Origin: Ostrinia nubilalis | Taxonomy: Eukaryota; Arthropoda; Insecta; Lepidoptera; Crambidae | Assembly: GCF_963855985.1 (NCBI RefSeq) | Contig: NC_087109.1 | Location: 4,794,001-4,858,000, forward strand | DNA: 64,000 nucleotides | Direction: 5' to 3' | Shown: piece by piece, positions 53,620 through 62,928 of the stretch | Layout: every line of letters starts with the position of its first letter | Numbering within the stretch: position 1 is the stretch's first letter | The notes under the pieces: generated by a model | Database searches by the model: none | What the model was told of the DNA's origin: nothing | What the model saw: the letters and a program-made list of their open reading frames with translations, nothing else | Translations under genes and position numbers: made by a program

Positions 53620-55601
53620 TATAAGTTTGTAATAAAATAAAGGTACTTACGAAAGATTAATTTATAGGTTTCTGTACTCATAAATGACTTTTTATTCGAA
53701 TTTTTCATCTGTTTCCCAGTTAACGAATACAACTCGGCTACATCATCTAGAATTATTCGTCTCAACATATTAGTCGTAAGGCTTCTTACATTTCTGCCGC
53801 CAATACCAGACAAAAATGACATCTGAAATTTAATTAAAGTAGCATTAGAATGTTTTCATAGAATAATAAAATTTGCCCTGTGTTTAAGTATTTAATTTAT
53901 ACATACTATTGCCTGTATTCTTGTTTATTTTTAAATGGTCATCGAAATTATTAAAACTTGCAATATCTTTACTGGTAGACTTGCCAAAAGTTCTGAAAGA
54001 CCTGCATTGTCATCTGTTGGTGAAAATGTTTCTTCGGACCTAGCTAACGGTAAATCCAATTTTCTATTGATTTCAGCCATTTGGTTAGCTAGGTCTGACA
54101 CAATCTGAATCATATGACTCTGCTGTATAGCATATTGCTTGTTTGTAATGCACTCTGTAACAAATAAAAAAACATGGAAAAGTCATAACTAAAACAAGTG
54201 AAAATATGAAATTTTGTCGCATTGCATCTTTGACGAGAGAAGCTCATTGCATGTTATAAAAACCTGTTACCTGATTGGCAGTTAACAGCTTTGAGTTGTG
54301 TTTGCTTGGCCTCTTTAGAACCGGGGGTGACTGGGTAATTTACAGCAGACATTATGTCCACTGTCACTTCATTTGTAACATCATTTTCTGCTTCGTCTGA
54401 GTCCAAATTTCAGGTTTCTTCCGCTTTTTTTAAATGTAATCGCGCTTCGCCATAAGTTTCTGAAATAAATAAAAAAGTCTCACAATAGTAAAATCTAGTT
54501 ATAACTTAGCAATACAAAAATAAAGAAAATTATTTTACCATAACTTTTAAGTATTTTTATTTGATATTGTGACCATGTTGCTTCAGGTGCAGGCATCTTC
54601 TTCAAGTTTGTTTTTGATTTCTTCAGTGCATACATTAGGGTAATAACAAGTGTTGGTATCTTAACCACTTTGATGAAACTATGCCAGGAGCATCATCTTC
54701 ATCTAAAAATGTAACCAAAAAAAATTTTTTTGATTCCATTATGCAAAGTCTGAAACCAAATAACACTATTAATTATAATTATATTATATAATAATAGATA
54801 GGTATGTAGGAGGAAATTTATGTTACCTTTGCTAAGACATAACTAACAATTTTAAGAATTAAACGAGGTAGGATAAAAGTACATGATAAGGTGGATAGGA
54901 TGTTTAGGGGGTATTTTATATTTACATTTACAATTTTGAAGTGCTATGAGTGTAGCATTTTCATAGCAACATGATAATTATTGAAAGGAAAAACTATGAC
55001 TTTTCCATCACTGTACAGCAATTAATTTATTTTATTTGAGGATATTTGTTAATTTTAGACGTTCTATTTATGTATTATTTTCCAATTGCAGTGCAAGACA
55101 GGGTCCACGATGTACATTTACAACTTACAATAACACCTTTCTGTTACACATAATTAGATAATTAGAAATAGATATTGAGTAATATGCATAACTAAACAGG
55201 ATCGAACATGCAGGAACTATTTAGGGTTAGGAACACTTGGAACACGTTGCCTGGGTTTGAAAGTAGGTAAATAAGGTTTAAGGGATAGATATGAACTACA
55301 TATTATCATTAATTCTGTTTGTAAAAGTAAAAATAAATGAACTAACCTTTAATCTTCAGCACGTCACGCGTCCAATTCGCACAACAGAAGCGTTTATTAA
55401 ATAAAACACCGTGCAAAACAAAAAAACTTGTAGGTTCTACGTTCTACCACTGATTTTGTGCACTGCAAAACACAAATTATAGAGTATGCTGCAAAAGTGC
55501 AAAACACTTGGCTGTTTTTTCTTCCGGAACCGGAAGTTTTTGTTTTCTTTTTTATGGCTTCGGGCGAGTGATGTTGGCGTATGACCACTAGTGATTATTT
55601 G

Positions 55602-56067
55602 CAGTGTTGCCAGTCGGGTCTTGTCAGAAATTACCAGAAATATAAAAAAATGTAACCTTTTTGAATAAAAAGTAACCTTCATACCGGGGGGGGGGGGGGG
55701 GTGTGGAGCGATTGTGTAAGGTTGTTCATGGATGGTTCATGTTTACCTAAATTCGAAATTTTGACCATTCCATGAAGACCGAAAAGTGACCGGTCGTATA
55801 AAACCGTTTCATGGATTTGCGTTTTATTATCAAAAAAACATTTGCTAAAACTCATTGTCTTTAACAAATAATAAATCAAATTCATGTTTAAATGCAGTTT
55901 ATGACATAATTTTTAAATTGTCACTATTAATATTTTTACTGAATAACCTGTAAAAGTTAATTCTACAATTTCTGAAAAATCACCTAAAAGTAACCTTTTC
56001 ATTAGTGTAACCAATGCAGTTCAAAAGTAACCTAAAAGGTTACAAAAGTAACCTTCTGGCAACACTG
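55602..56067. mobile_element. hAT MITE with 8-bp target duplication
   Basis: CAGTGTTGCCAG and CTGGCAACACTG are exact inverted ends of a 466-bp element, flanked by ATTATTTG on both sides (55594-55601, 56068-56075). An 8-bp duplication and CAGTG ends are diagnostic of hAT. The interior repeats GTAACCTT words and has a run of 16 G residues (55686-55701). Confidence 0.88.
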
Positions 56068-56446
56068 ATTATTTGCTCCATGCGTATGACAGTTTAACGC
56101 AAGTTTGTAACAAACAAAAAACAAACTTGATACTTCATCTTTGAAACATAGCGCAAAATGCAAACTTGCTTCAAAATTAAAAAAGCCTTGAAACATCATA
56201 CCTAAATCAAAAAGCTTACAGCAATATTGCCACAAACTTGATTTGTCATATTTGACGTGACAATCTAATTTCAAATAAAAATCATGTTTGCAGCAAGTTC
56301 GCTTGCTATCTGGGGTCTGTCTGCCAAAGCCACCATGACCCAAACTTCATGTTTGGATATGGTTCTTAGCTATGTTGGGAGCATGCGCTGACAAACTTTC
56401 AGCCTTTATAAAATAACGTAGGTCTGGCGTTCACTAGCTCTTAGTC

Positions 56447-57112
56447 TATAAGTGTTTATTACAAATTTGCTGAAGATACTTTTTCTTTGTTCAGCGACGA
56501 AATTCTCTCAACAATCTTCGTAGGCTCTAAGCATATAATGTACAATAGAACCTAAATATAATTTCACTAATAACTAATGTAAGGCTACAAATATGCTATT
56601 TATTGTGGTGTCTATGATGATTGCGTAGAGCTTCTGAAACTATGGTTATTATTAACCACATTCCTCCATAACAAGGGATTCACACGTACAAAATGTACGT
56701 AATTTAAGCTAGCTGATATTTGTTGTTATTTACTCAGGCCCGACCCTCCTCACTCGGAGGACATCTGTATACACAAGCTCAATTGGCAAAAATGTAGAAT
56801 CCGCCGACTTTTTGTACAGCGACGGCAAAGATTATAGGGTTTTTGTTTGCTGTTGCAAAATGACACCTATTGCAAATACATAAGAACCTTACCCTATACC
56901 TTGCAGTGCAGTAGCGTGGAAGAACAACGGGCTCAATTTCTTCGATCACCGTCGTCGCTACAGGAAGCCTGCAGCAGCCTGGACGGGCTGCTCGCCTTCT
57001 GGGGGGATCTGGGGTGGTTGGAGTAGGAAGATAAACCACAAATCGCGCACAATGGCCCTATCATGAGGCTAAGTGCGGTATTCGATTGCCCTGCAAAACT
57101 AACTAACTAACC
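56447..57112. other. No gene recognised
   Basis: 56735-57050 has a higher GC content and CCTCACTCGGAGG, GGAAGCCTGCAGCAGCC words that could be a retroelement coding scrap, but no protein is recognisable. Confidence 0.35.
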
Positions 57113-57285
57113 CTATACCTTAATTTCGAACTCCTATGTTCTTCTGATTAATTTCGTTGCGGGTCCAATGACTTTCCTCCGGGACAAACTTGACCTTCAT
57201 TGGTTGGGTTTTTATGGCGGTCAAGCTGTAGATCCTGGCTACACAGGAGTTGCAGTGGTGGGAACGAGAGGTGGGAATAGTCCCG
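57113..57285 (+). repeat. CTACACAGGAG repeat, truncated copy
   Basis: It matches the second half of the 320-bp repeat, ending GGGAATAGTCCCG. Confidence 0.6.
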
Positions 57286-57309
57286 TAAAGACATAAGAAG
57301 TTAGGTACG

Positions 57310-57453
57310 CTGATATTCACAAACATTACTATGAGGTTTCACAGTGCGCGTGGAGGCACAGGGTGACACACGAACCAATCACAGAGCTCTATTCAACGCT
57401 TTGTGTTCGATTTGTTGTTTCAGTTAAGCAAGCATCGTTTGTGAATACGGGCG
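57310..57453. mobile_element. MITE with CCCGTATTCACAAAC ends, inverted copy
   Basis: ATATTCACAAACATTACTAT .. GTTTGTGAATACGGGC. Opposite orientation to the copies at 30044, 36656 and 59575. Confidence 0.68.
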
Positions 57454-57454
57454 A

Positions 57455-57600
57455 TACTCTCCTTATTTCATCTAGCTTCTGCCAGCTATACCTAATCCTC
57501 TATACTCAAGTTGTCAGTCCATCTAGCAGGGGGTGTCCTACGAAACGTTTGACGAGTTTGGCTCCATTTCAAAACCCTTTAAAACCTTCAACAGTTCGTA
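57455..57600 (-). repeat. RTE 3' fragment, third subfamily
   Basis: GTTGTCAGTCCATCTAGCAG and GGGTGTCCTACGAAACG resemble RTE C-terminal coding sequence in reverse. A scrap is also at 20617-20640. Confidence 0.4.
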
Positions 57601-57662
57601 ATACGTAAACCAGAGCTGTACCTAGAGTCTATCTGTACCTAAAGTCTGAATCTGTCGTCCTT

Positions 57663-57795
57663 AAAAATGCAGTGACTGAGTTTCTTGCGCTGCTTCTTCT
57701 CAGCACTGGCCCATTTATTGTCCCGAATCAGTGGTAGGGTTAATATTGGGAAAAGCGCTTTTTAAAAGCCTATTTTAAAAAATAAATGAGTTTTA
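57663..57795 (+). repeat. Dispersed repeat, CTTCTCAGCACTGGCCCA family
   Basis: AGTGACTGAGTTTCTTGCGC .. TATTGTCCCGAATCAG .. AAATAAATGAGTTTTATG. Confidence 0.55.
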
Positions 57796-58449
57796 TGAAA
57801 TTTTTAATAAGGGGGAAATTCCTTAAAAATGCAAAAAGTTAGTTGTCTTTAAATTCTCTATACAAAACGTCAATTCCATAAGTAGAAACTTATTATTGAA
57901 TCCACTTTGTGTATAGGATTATTCAATACAAAACACCATTTATGATTTCAGCGCTGATCCATTATACCAAACATAAATGGCCCATTTGTTATGTGGAATG
58001 GCGTCAGGCGGAAATTAAGCGCAGGCACACGTACGGATTCAAATTAAAATTGAATTTGCCAGCGTTTAGGTACAAAACAGGGAGATACAGAAGGGCTAGT
58101 ACCACCCTACTGCTACTGAAGGGCAACGGGAGGGACTGTGGTAATTCAATGCTTTGTCCGGATTCCCATTGTGGTGGACAGCCGATCGGGCGGGCAGAAC
58201 TAACGAAATACCTTGGTTTCATTAAAGGTTTATTTCACACAGCTCAGACCGCTGAACGTATTGTTAGTTTGTCCTGTGACTCCTGTGGCACACAGTTACG
58301 ACGTCAGTCGCTAAGAAAGAATTTCTCAAATTCACCCACACATGAAATGGGGCCCAAAGTTTGTATGGAGAAATGTTTCAAAACCCGCAAGTATTTTTTT
58401 CTTTTCTGCATTTTTGGAGTATCTTCGTGAAAAACCGCACTCTACTCAG
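57796..58449. other. Unassigned stretch with a 173-codon open frame
   Basis: 57909-58430 is open on the plus strand for 173 codons and partly open on the minus strand (58004-58222). The plus frame has several Cys pairs near residues 120-130 (SCDSCG) but no recognised domain. No splice or promoter context supports it as a gene. Confidence 0.3.
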
Positions 58450-58538
58450 GTATTTTTCAACAAGGCATGTATTTGACTCCAAACACACGTGATGCAGTCT
58501 AGGATGGCACATTTATGCCCTATTAAAGTGCCTTCTTT
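58450..58538 (-). repeat. Inverted scrap of the CCTAGACTGCATC retroelement end
   Basis: CAAGGCATGTATTTGACTCC and GATGCAGTCTAGGATGG are the reverse complement of the family core. Confidence 0.5.
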
Positions 58539-58713
58539 CTTCTCATATAGGTAAAAGAACATTCCAACCAAGCCAACTACGTATCCTCTCCACTGTGCAT
58601 GCGACGCAAATCGTACTCGCTCATTGAAACTATGGAATTCGAGGTTTAATTACGTTCTGAAGCTTTCAACCCGTCAACCTATTAAACTGTTTTGTGAACA
58701 TACAAATATTATA

Positions 58714-58975
58714 CAGGTGTTAGGTAAATGAGTATATGAGCCGACACTAGCCCATGTTAACATGGTCATATAAATGGTATGGTGAAGTCAGAAAATTGAT
58801 AATTCATTTTAATTATTTTAATTTTCATACAAATCGGATTTTATAAAATTTATTTTGTATGAAAATTAAAAAAATTAAAATGATGATATCAAATTTATGA
58901 CTTCACCATACCATTTATATGACCATGTTAACATGGGCTAGTGTCGGCTCATATACCCATTTACCTAACACCCTG
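58714..58975. mobile_element. Tc1/mariner-like hairpin MITE, third copy
   Basis: CAGGTGTTAGGTAAATG (one G lost) and CATTTACCTAACACCCTG, with the same inner arms as 52284-52547. The left flank is TA and the right flank has decayed to TT. Confidence 0.72.
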
Positions 58976-58994
58976 TTGGTGGAGGTTGGAGGTT

Positions 58995-59058
58995 GTGTTA
59001 TCAACTTTTTGGCTACTTTGTGTCACTAACTATTTGACGCTGACTGTTCTTAAAAATA
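58995..59058. repeat. MITE fragment, CAGTCAGC family
   Basis: TTGTGTTATCAACTTTTTGG and CTATTTGACGCTGACTG, the right end only. Confidence 0.5.
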
Positions 59059-59140
59059 TTAACACAGAATTTGGCTTTGACGTAACGTAACATTAAATTA
59101 ATTTGTATTTTCCTATGATTGCTTACAATTTATGATGACA

Positions 59141-59457
59141 CGGGACTATTCCCACCTCTCGTTCCCACCACTGCAACTCCTGTGTAGCCAGGATCTACAG
59201 CTTGACCGCCACAAAAACCCAACCAATGAAGGTCAAGTTTGTCCCGGGGGAAAGTTAAACTGTCATTGGACCCGCAACGAAATTAATCAGAAGAACATAG
59301 GAGGAGTTCGAAATTAAGGTTCGACTTCCCTCCATTGCAAAGCGGATGACAGGTGACAAACAAAGGTTTAAAACCTTTAAGAAAAGATTATGCACCACGG
59401 ACAATAAATTTTACATTAAGGGGGCCTATCTTATGAGCAATTAGCAACTACCTGCCA
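59141..59457 (-). repeat. Full-length CTACACAGGAG repeat, minus strand
   Basis: It runs from CGGGACTATTCCCACC to GCAACTACCTGCC, reverse complement of the copy at 43944-44263 and close to it throughout. Confidence 0.62.
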
Positions 59458-59574
59458 ATAATATTTTTCACAAAATCGCTTAAAAGCACGGAAATTTTTC
59501 CAAATTTTATGATGACAGTGTACGTTAGGTGTTACTTAGGTGCTTAGCGCTTCTTTGTCTTTGACACCCGTATT

Positions 59575-59710
59575 CACAAACGATGCTTACTTAAGTGAAG
59601 CAGCAAATCGAACGCACAGCGTTTTATAGAGCTCTGTAATTGGTTCGAGTGTCACCCTGTGCGTCCACGCGCACTGTGAGACCTCATAGTAATGTTTGTG
59701 AATACGGGCG
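59575..59710. mobile_element. MITE with CCCGTATTCACAAAC ends
   Basis: ACCCGTATTCACAAACGATG .. GTTTGTGAATACGGGCG, interior AGAGCTCTGTAATTGGTTC. Confidence 0.7.
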
Positions 59711-59824
59711 TGATACTCTATTTTTTACAGGAATTCTGAGTCAAACTAAAATCCATGTGACTGAAGTAACAGCCTAGGTAAGATAAGAAAATCTGTATTT
59801 AGGTTGTACCTAGCTAGGCTACTA

Positions 59825-60119
59825 CAGGGTGGAAACGATAAGTGATTTCACTCGATTATTTCTAAGCTATACAAGATATCGAAAAACTGGTACTACTGAT
59901 CCTGAAAGTGCGTGTGCAAGTGTGAAAAATATTATGTGGCTGTACCAAATGTAAGGAAGCTGGAAACATTAAATTTTCGGATAGTTCCAGTTTATTCCGT
60001 AACCTATTATTGGTACCATTTGAAAACCTTGTGAACACTTTCAGGATCAGAAACCAGATATTCGATATCTTGTATAGTTAAGAAATAATCGAATGAGATC
60101 ACTTATCTTTTCCACCTTG
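59825..60119. mobile_element. TIR element, CAGGGTGGAAACGATAA family, short form
   Basis: CAGGGTGGAAACGATAAG and TTATCTTTTCCACCTTG bound 295 bp. TA flanks both sides (59823-59824, 60120-60121). Confidence 0.7.
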
Positions 60120-61254
60120 TATACTATTTAATTTATAAAGCAAGCAATTCGGGTCTTTATTATTTCAAAAATTGTATGTGCCCGTTTTCAGCAACGAAGC
60201 TCGTATTTCAGTAGCAAAATACGACTACATAATAGTCGTCTCTAAATTTTCGTCCTCCATACACTGTAGCAGGTTTCACTAGCACTATATCGTATTAACA
60301 ACACCTCAGAGCAAATACATACTTACTAATAACATATCTCAACTCGTTTACGAGCTATTGTCGTGTACATATCACATATATGACTCTAATATAGTATGTT
60401 ATTGTTCTCAGCAGAAATGTTTGCGTTTCACTGACTATACTACGGTGGCCATAGCATAAAGTTTGGCAGGATTATTGTATGAAACTAATAAGCAACGTAG
60501 CTTAAAACTTGATTCAAACTTAAGCTAAAACTGTGATTGGACTAAAAATAGTTTATATTATGGTAAATGAAAAACGTGTTTATTTAAAATCTTAAAGCTT
60601 TGTAATATTTTACGACATAGCTACAAATGCTATACGAAATACTATGAAACCGTAGCGTTTCATCTCTAGATAAGTAATATTGTAAGGGTATAGGACTTAA
60701 GCCGTTTTTCAAAATCTTTACTATTTCTTTGCCCTACAAGTAATGTCCTAAATATCCCTTCTCCTTTTAGTATTAGTTGTTGTATTGTATTGTATTGGCT
60801 ACGTTTGGCAGAAAATAGCCATTGTCAATCAGTCAGGCATCTACAGTTGTAACAGGTGCTTTTTTTTGCAAATAAAAAACTGTTTTTCGGTCTACCTGTA
60901 ATAAAATGTGTTATATTTATCCATTACATATTTCTACAGCGTAGTCACCCTATCGCAAATGTGCTAATGGCACAACGATGTTTTGTTGACGCTACCAAAA
61001 CGTCGTCGAGTTTGGCTTTACGCGACTTGTGACGTTTGCAGACGGTATATTGCAAATATGCGGTCGCGAACTATTAAAGTATGGCTGAAATATGGATATA
61101 TCGAAATCATAAAGGTAATATTTTTTATTTTCAACGGATAAAGCTTTAAATTTATCACCAAGGGACTACGTGATTTTATGGGGTCTTTTGTCAGCGCTCG
61201 TAAGCTTTCAGTGTGATATATGCAAGTTTATCGACATTTTTTAAGGATAAAACC
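60120..61254. other. No gene recognised
   Basis: 60785-60805 has a TTGTATTGTATTGTATTGG microrepeat. The rest is AT-rich with no supported feature. Confidence 0.4.
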
Positions 61255-61790
61255 CTATTTCTAACGGCGCTCATCAGTTGGCTCCTTTGTCGAGTAAGAG
61301 TAGTAAGACCCAGTCATACTCTAGTAGCTCTAACAGTGGCGCCAATTGATTAGATCTTCAATAACAAAATAAAAATGATTGAATGTTTTATTTACCAGTT
61401 GGCACCGCTGGCTAGTATAGTTTAGTTACTTGCTAGTGGCGCCAACTTATTAGCTCTTATAAAAATAGGACAATAATGATTTTGTTCACTTACCAGTTGG
61501 CACAGTTGGTTATTAAGATCCTTTAGGGCTACCACGAATCGCCGTTTACGTAATTTCGGGTTTATCTGTCACCGTCCTACTAGCTGGCATTTCCCTTTGC
61601 GTAAGAGGAATGGCAACATTCGACGGATAGCTTTTTAGGAGTAACCCTGCTGTCACTTGCTAATGAATTTAGCAGTGGCGCCAACTTGTAAACGTTTATT
61701 AAAACAACTGTATTTTCTTTTACCATTTGGCGCTATTGGCAAGTTAGGACCTCAGTCGACATTGGCGCCAACTAGTGAGAACAAATGCAA
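61255..61790. repeat. Cluster of GGCGCCAACT / AGTTGGC inverted units
   Basis: CAGTTGGC- and GGCGCCAA-type words alternate at about 61275, 61336, 61397, 61444, 61494, 61675, 61726 and 61763, giving a chain of head-to-head repeats. The same words occur in the MITE at 46846-47068. A different block (61515-61640) interrupts the chain. Confidence 0.55.
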
Positions 61791-62568
61791 ACCTTTTATT
61801 CTATGCGTTTATTTAAATTACTCTATAAATAACCACGGAATGCAAATGAAAGTATCAGGAGATCAGCGCAAGGCGGGAGGTTTCCAGCTTTATTGCGATG
61901 GAGATGTTGGAATCCTCATACGATTTGCATAGTCGTTTGAGTCATATGCTTCTATTGCGGTATACCTTTAGGTATTTCTGAGTCCCTGGTAGGAAGGTTA
62001 AAGTGTACTTGTTAAAATTTATAATACTAATGTTTTTTTCAGCTCTTACTAACTTTGAAAAGACTAAAAACGACAACGAAAAAAGGACTAGCCTAACAAT
62101 TTATTATTTAATATTTATTGCCCGACTGCGCCTGAAGGCGGGTTATGTTTTTTTCTATGCAAAATAAGAGAAGAACGAGTAATATTCGGTTAATTGTGAA
62201 AAGTTATGTTTAGTAAAAAGATTTAAATATGATACGTCATGAATCATGATTAAAGGTCTTATAAGGGCAACACTTAACCTTTTTTAAACCCTGACGCAAA
62301 GAGAGAATAAGTTTGTAATTTTTTAGTTTATTTGTTTGAAAGGCGTTTTGTTTTTATGATTTGTACTCGTAAAACAACTAATAATCGTAAAATACTTGTA
62401 GTTTTATACAAGTAAAAAACATTGGATTTTGAGCAGGTCTGTTTTTATTTTATTTGTTACTTTTTACTGTGATATTTTTCGAGTACGGCCTTTATGGCTT
62501 ACAAATAGGGTGACCAAACATCCAAAAATATTTTAATTTGTGACTAACGTATTTTTTTGTGATTGCAG
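61791..62568. other. No gene recognised; small hairpin repeat
   Basis: 62119-62147 holds CCCGACTGCGCCTGAAGGCG, a hairpin followed by GGGTTATGTTTTTTT. It may be a retroelement scrap. Confidence 0.4.
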
Positions 62569-62580
62569 GATGCGGAAGAC
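62569..62580 (+). CDS. Candidate 12-nt micro-exon
   Basis: ATTTTTTTGTGATTGCAG, a strong 3' splice site with pyrimidine tract, is followed by GATGCGGAAGAC (DAED) and then GTAAGT, an ideal 5' splice site. It would add four acidic codons in phase 0, matching the phase of the ATG exons at 37527 and 37720, but that implies an intron near 25 kb. Chance occurrence cannot be excluded. Confidence 0.3.
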
Positions 62581-62637
62581 GTAAGTTATCGTCTCTTGAC
62601 GACAACAACTATTACTTGCACATAGCAATAGATGGTA

Positions 62638-62928
62638 CAGTCAGCATCGAATAGTTCGTGACACTCAAGCAGAGTAAATACAAATGAGTAGGTCATCTTC
62701 ATAGAAACGCACCGAGCGCGGTTTGTATGTGAGCGCGCCAATATACGTATGCGGCGCGCACGCACACACTGACAAAATTTAGCGGGGATTAGCGGGGAGC
62801 ATGAAGATGACCTACTCATTTGTATTTACTCTGACTCAAGTTGCCAAAAAGTCACACGCCTTTGTTCAAAGAATAAGGTTGTGTAACTTTTTGGCCGCTT
62901 TGGGTGTTTAACTATTTGACGGTGACTG
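62638..62928. mobile_element. MITE with CAGTCAGC ends, TA duplication, split by another MITE
   Basis: CAGTCAGCATCGAATAGTTC and CTATTTGACGGTGACTG are inverted ends, flanked by TA (62636-62637, 62929-62930). GCCAAAAAGTCACAC and GTGTAACTTTTTGGC are inner arms. The left arm is interrupted at 62673-62833. Confidence 0.7.
62673..62833. mobile_element. hAT-like hairpin MITE with 7-bp duplication
   Basis: CAGAGTAAATACAAATGAGT and ACTCATTTGTATTTACTCTG are exact inverted ends of 161 bp, with inverted arms of 33 bp. ACTCAAG is present on both sides (62666-62672, 62834-62840). CAGAG ends fit hAT, though hAT normally duplicates 8 bp. Confidence 0.72.

Larger units (their letters stand above)
52717..54739 (-). 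pseudogene. Broken six-exon gene, DUF4806-like protein
   Basis: Exons on the minus strand, read by eye: 54739-54539, 54459-54271, 54154-53907, 53822-53651, 53353-53259, 52734-52717. All five acceptors end in CAG and all five donors begin with GT (GTAAGT at 53650, GTAAGA at 53258). Joins 1-2, 2-3, 4-5 and 5-6 keep frame. Exon 1 starts MESKKFFLVTFLDEDD and later WSQYQIKILKSY joins YGEARLHLKKAEE in exon 2. Exon 3 has LANQMAEINRKLDLPL. Exon 4 has SFLSGIGGRNVRSLTTNMLR and exon 5 SLKEIISDWLNQAKVRLKK, the arrangement I know from DUF4806 (PF16064) proteins of arthropods. Lesions: a frame break after KWL in exon 1, TGA after AEET in exon 2, and a frameshift after LPVK in exon 3. The exon 3-4 phase is unresolved. 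Function of the family is unknown. Confidence 0.62.
51974..56314 (-). mobile_element. 4.3 kb TIR element carrying a DUF4806-like gene
   Basis: The ends are CCCAGATAACA and TGCTATCTGGG. The intact arm of the surrounding transposon shows the empty site AGTACCGTCTGTCTG. Here it reads ACCGT, element, GTCTGTC, so GT (or GTC) was duplicated. Subterminal AACTTG or CAAGTT words are dense at both ends. The left end has a 50-bp tandem repeat. The interior holds a broken multi-exon gene on the minus strand plus nested MITEs and Helitrons. No known transposase is recognised, so the superfamily is open. Confidence 0.7.
50389..56446. mobile_element. TIR transposon with arms of about 570 bp, split by a 4.3 kb insertion
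   Basis: The left arm 50389-50956 and right arm 51541-51973 plus 56317-56446 are inverted copies. The outer ends are GACTAAGAGCTAGTGAACGC / GCGTTCACTAGCTCTTAGTC, with TA on both sides. Each arm contains three loose repeats built of GCCAGAC and TTACGTCA..TATAAA(G)GCTGA words. The centre (50957-51540) encodes no recognised protein. Without the insertion the element would be about 1.7 kb. Confidence 0.75.

Noticed and set aside
51974..56314. Naming the DUF4806-carrying element as a known transposon superfamily
   Set aside because: The ends CCCAGATA and a 2-3 bp duplication fit no superfamily I can state with confidence, and no transposase motif was seen.
57909..58430. A 173-codon open frame as a host gene
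   Set aside because: No domain, codon pattern, splice signal or neighbouring gene supports it, and the opposite strand is partly open as well.
62586..62819. A 77-codon basic protein on the minus strand
   Set aside because: It falls across two nested MITEs with exact inverted ends.
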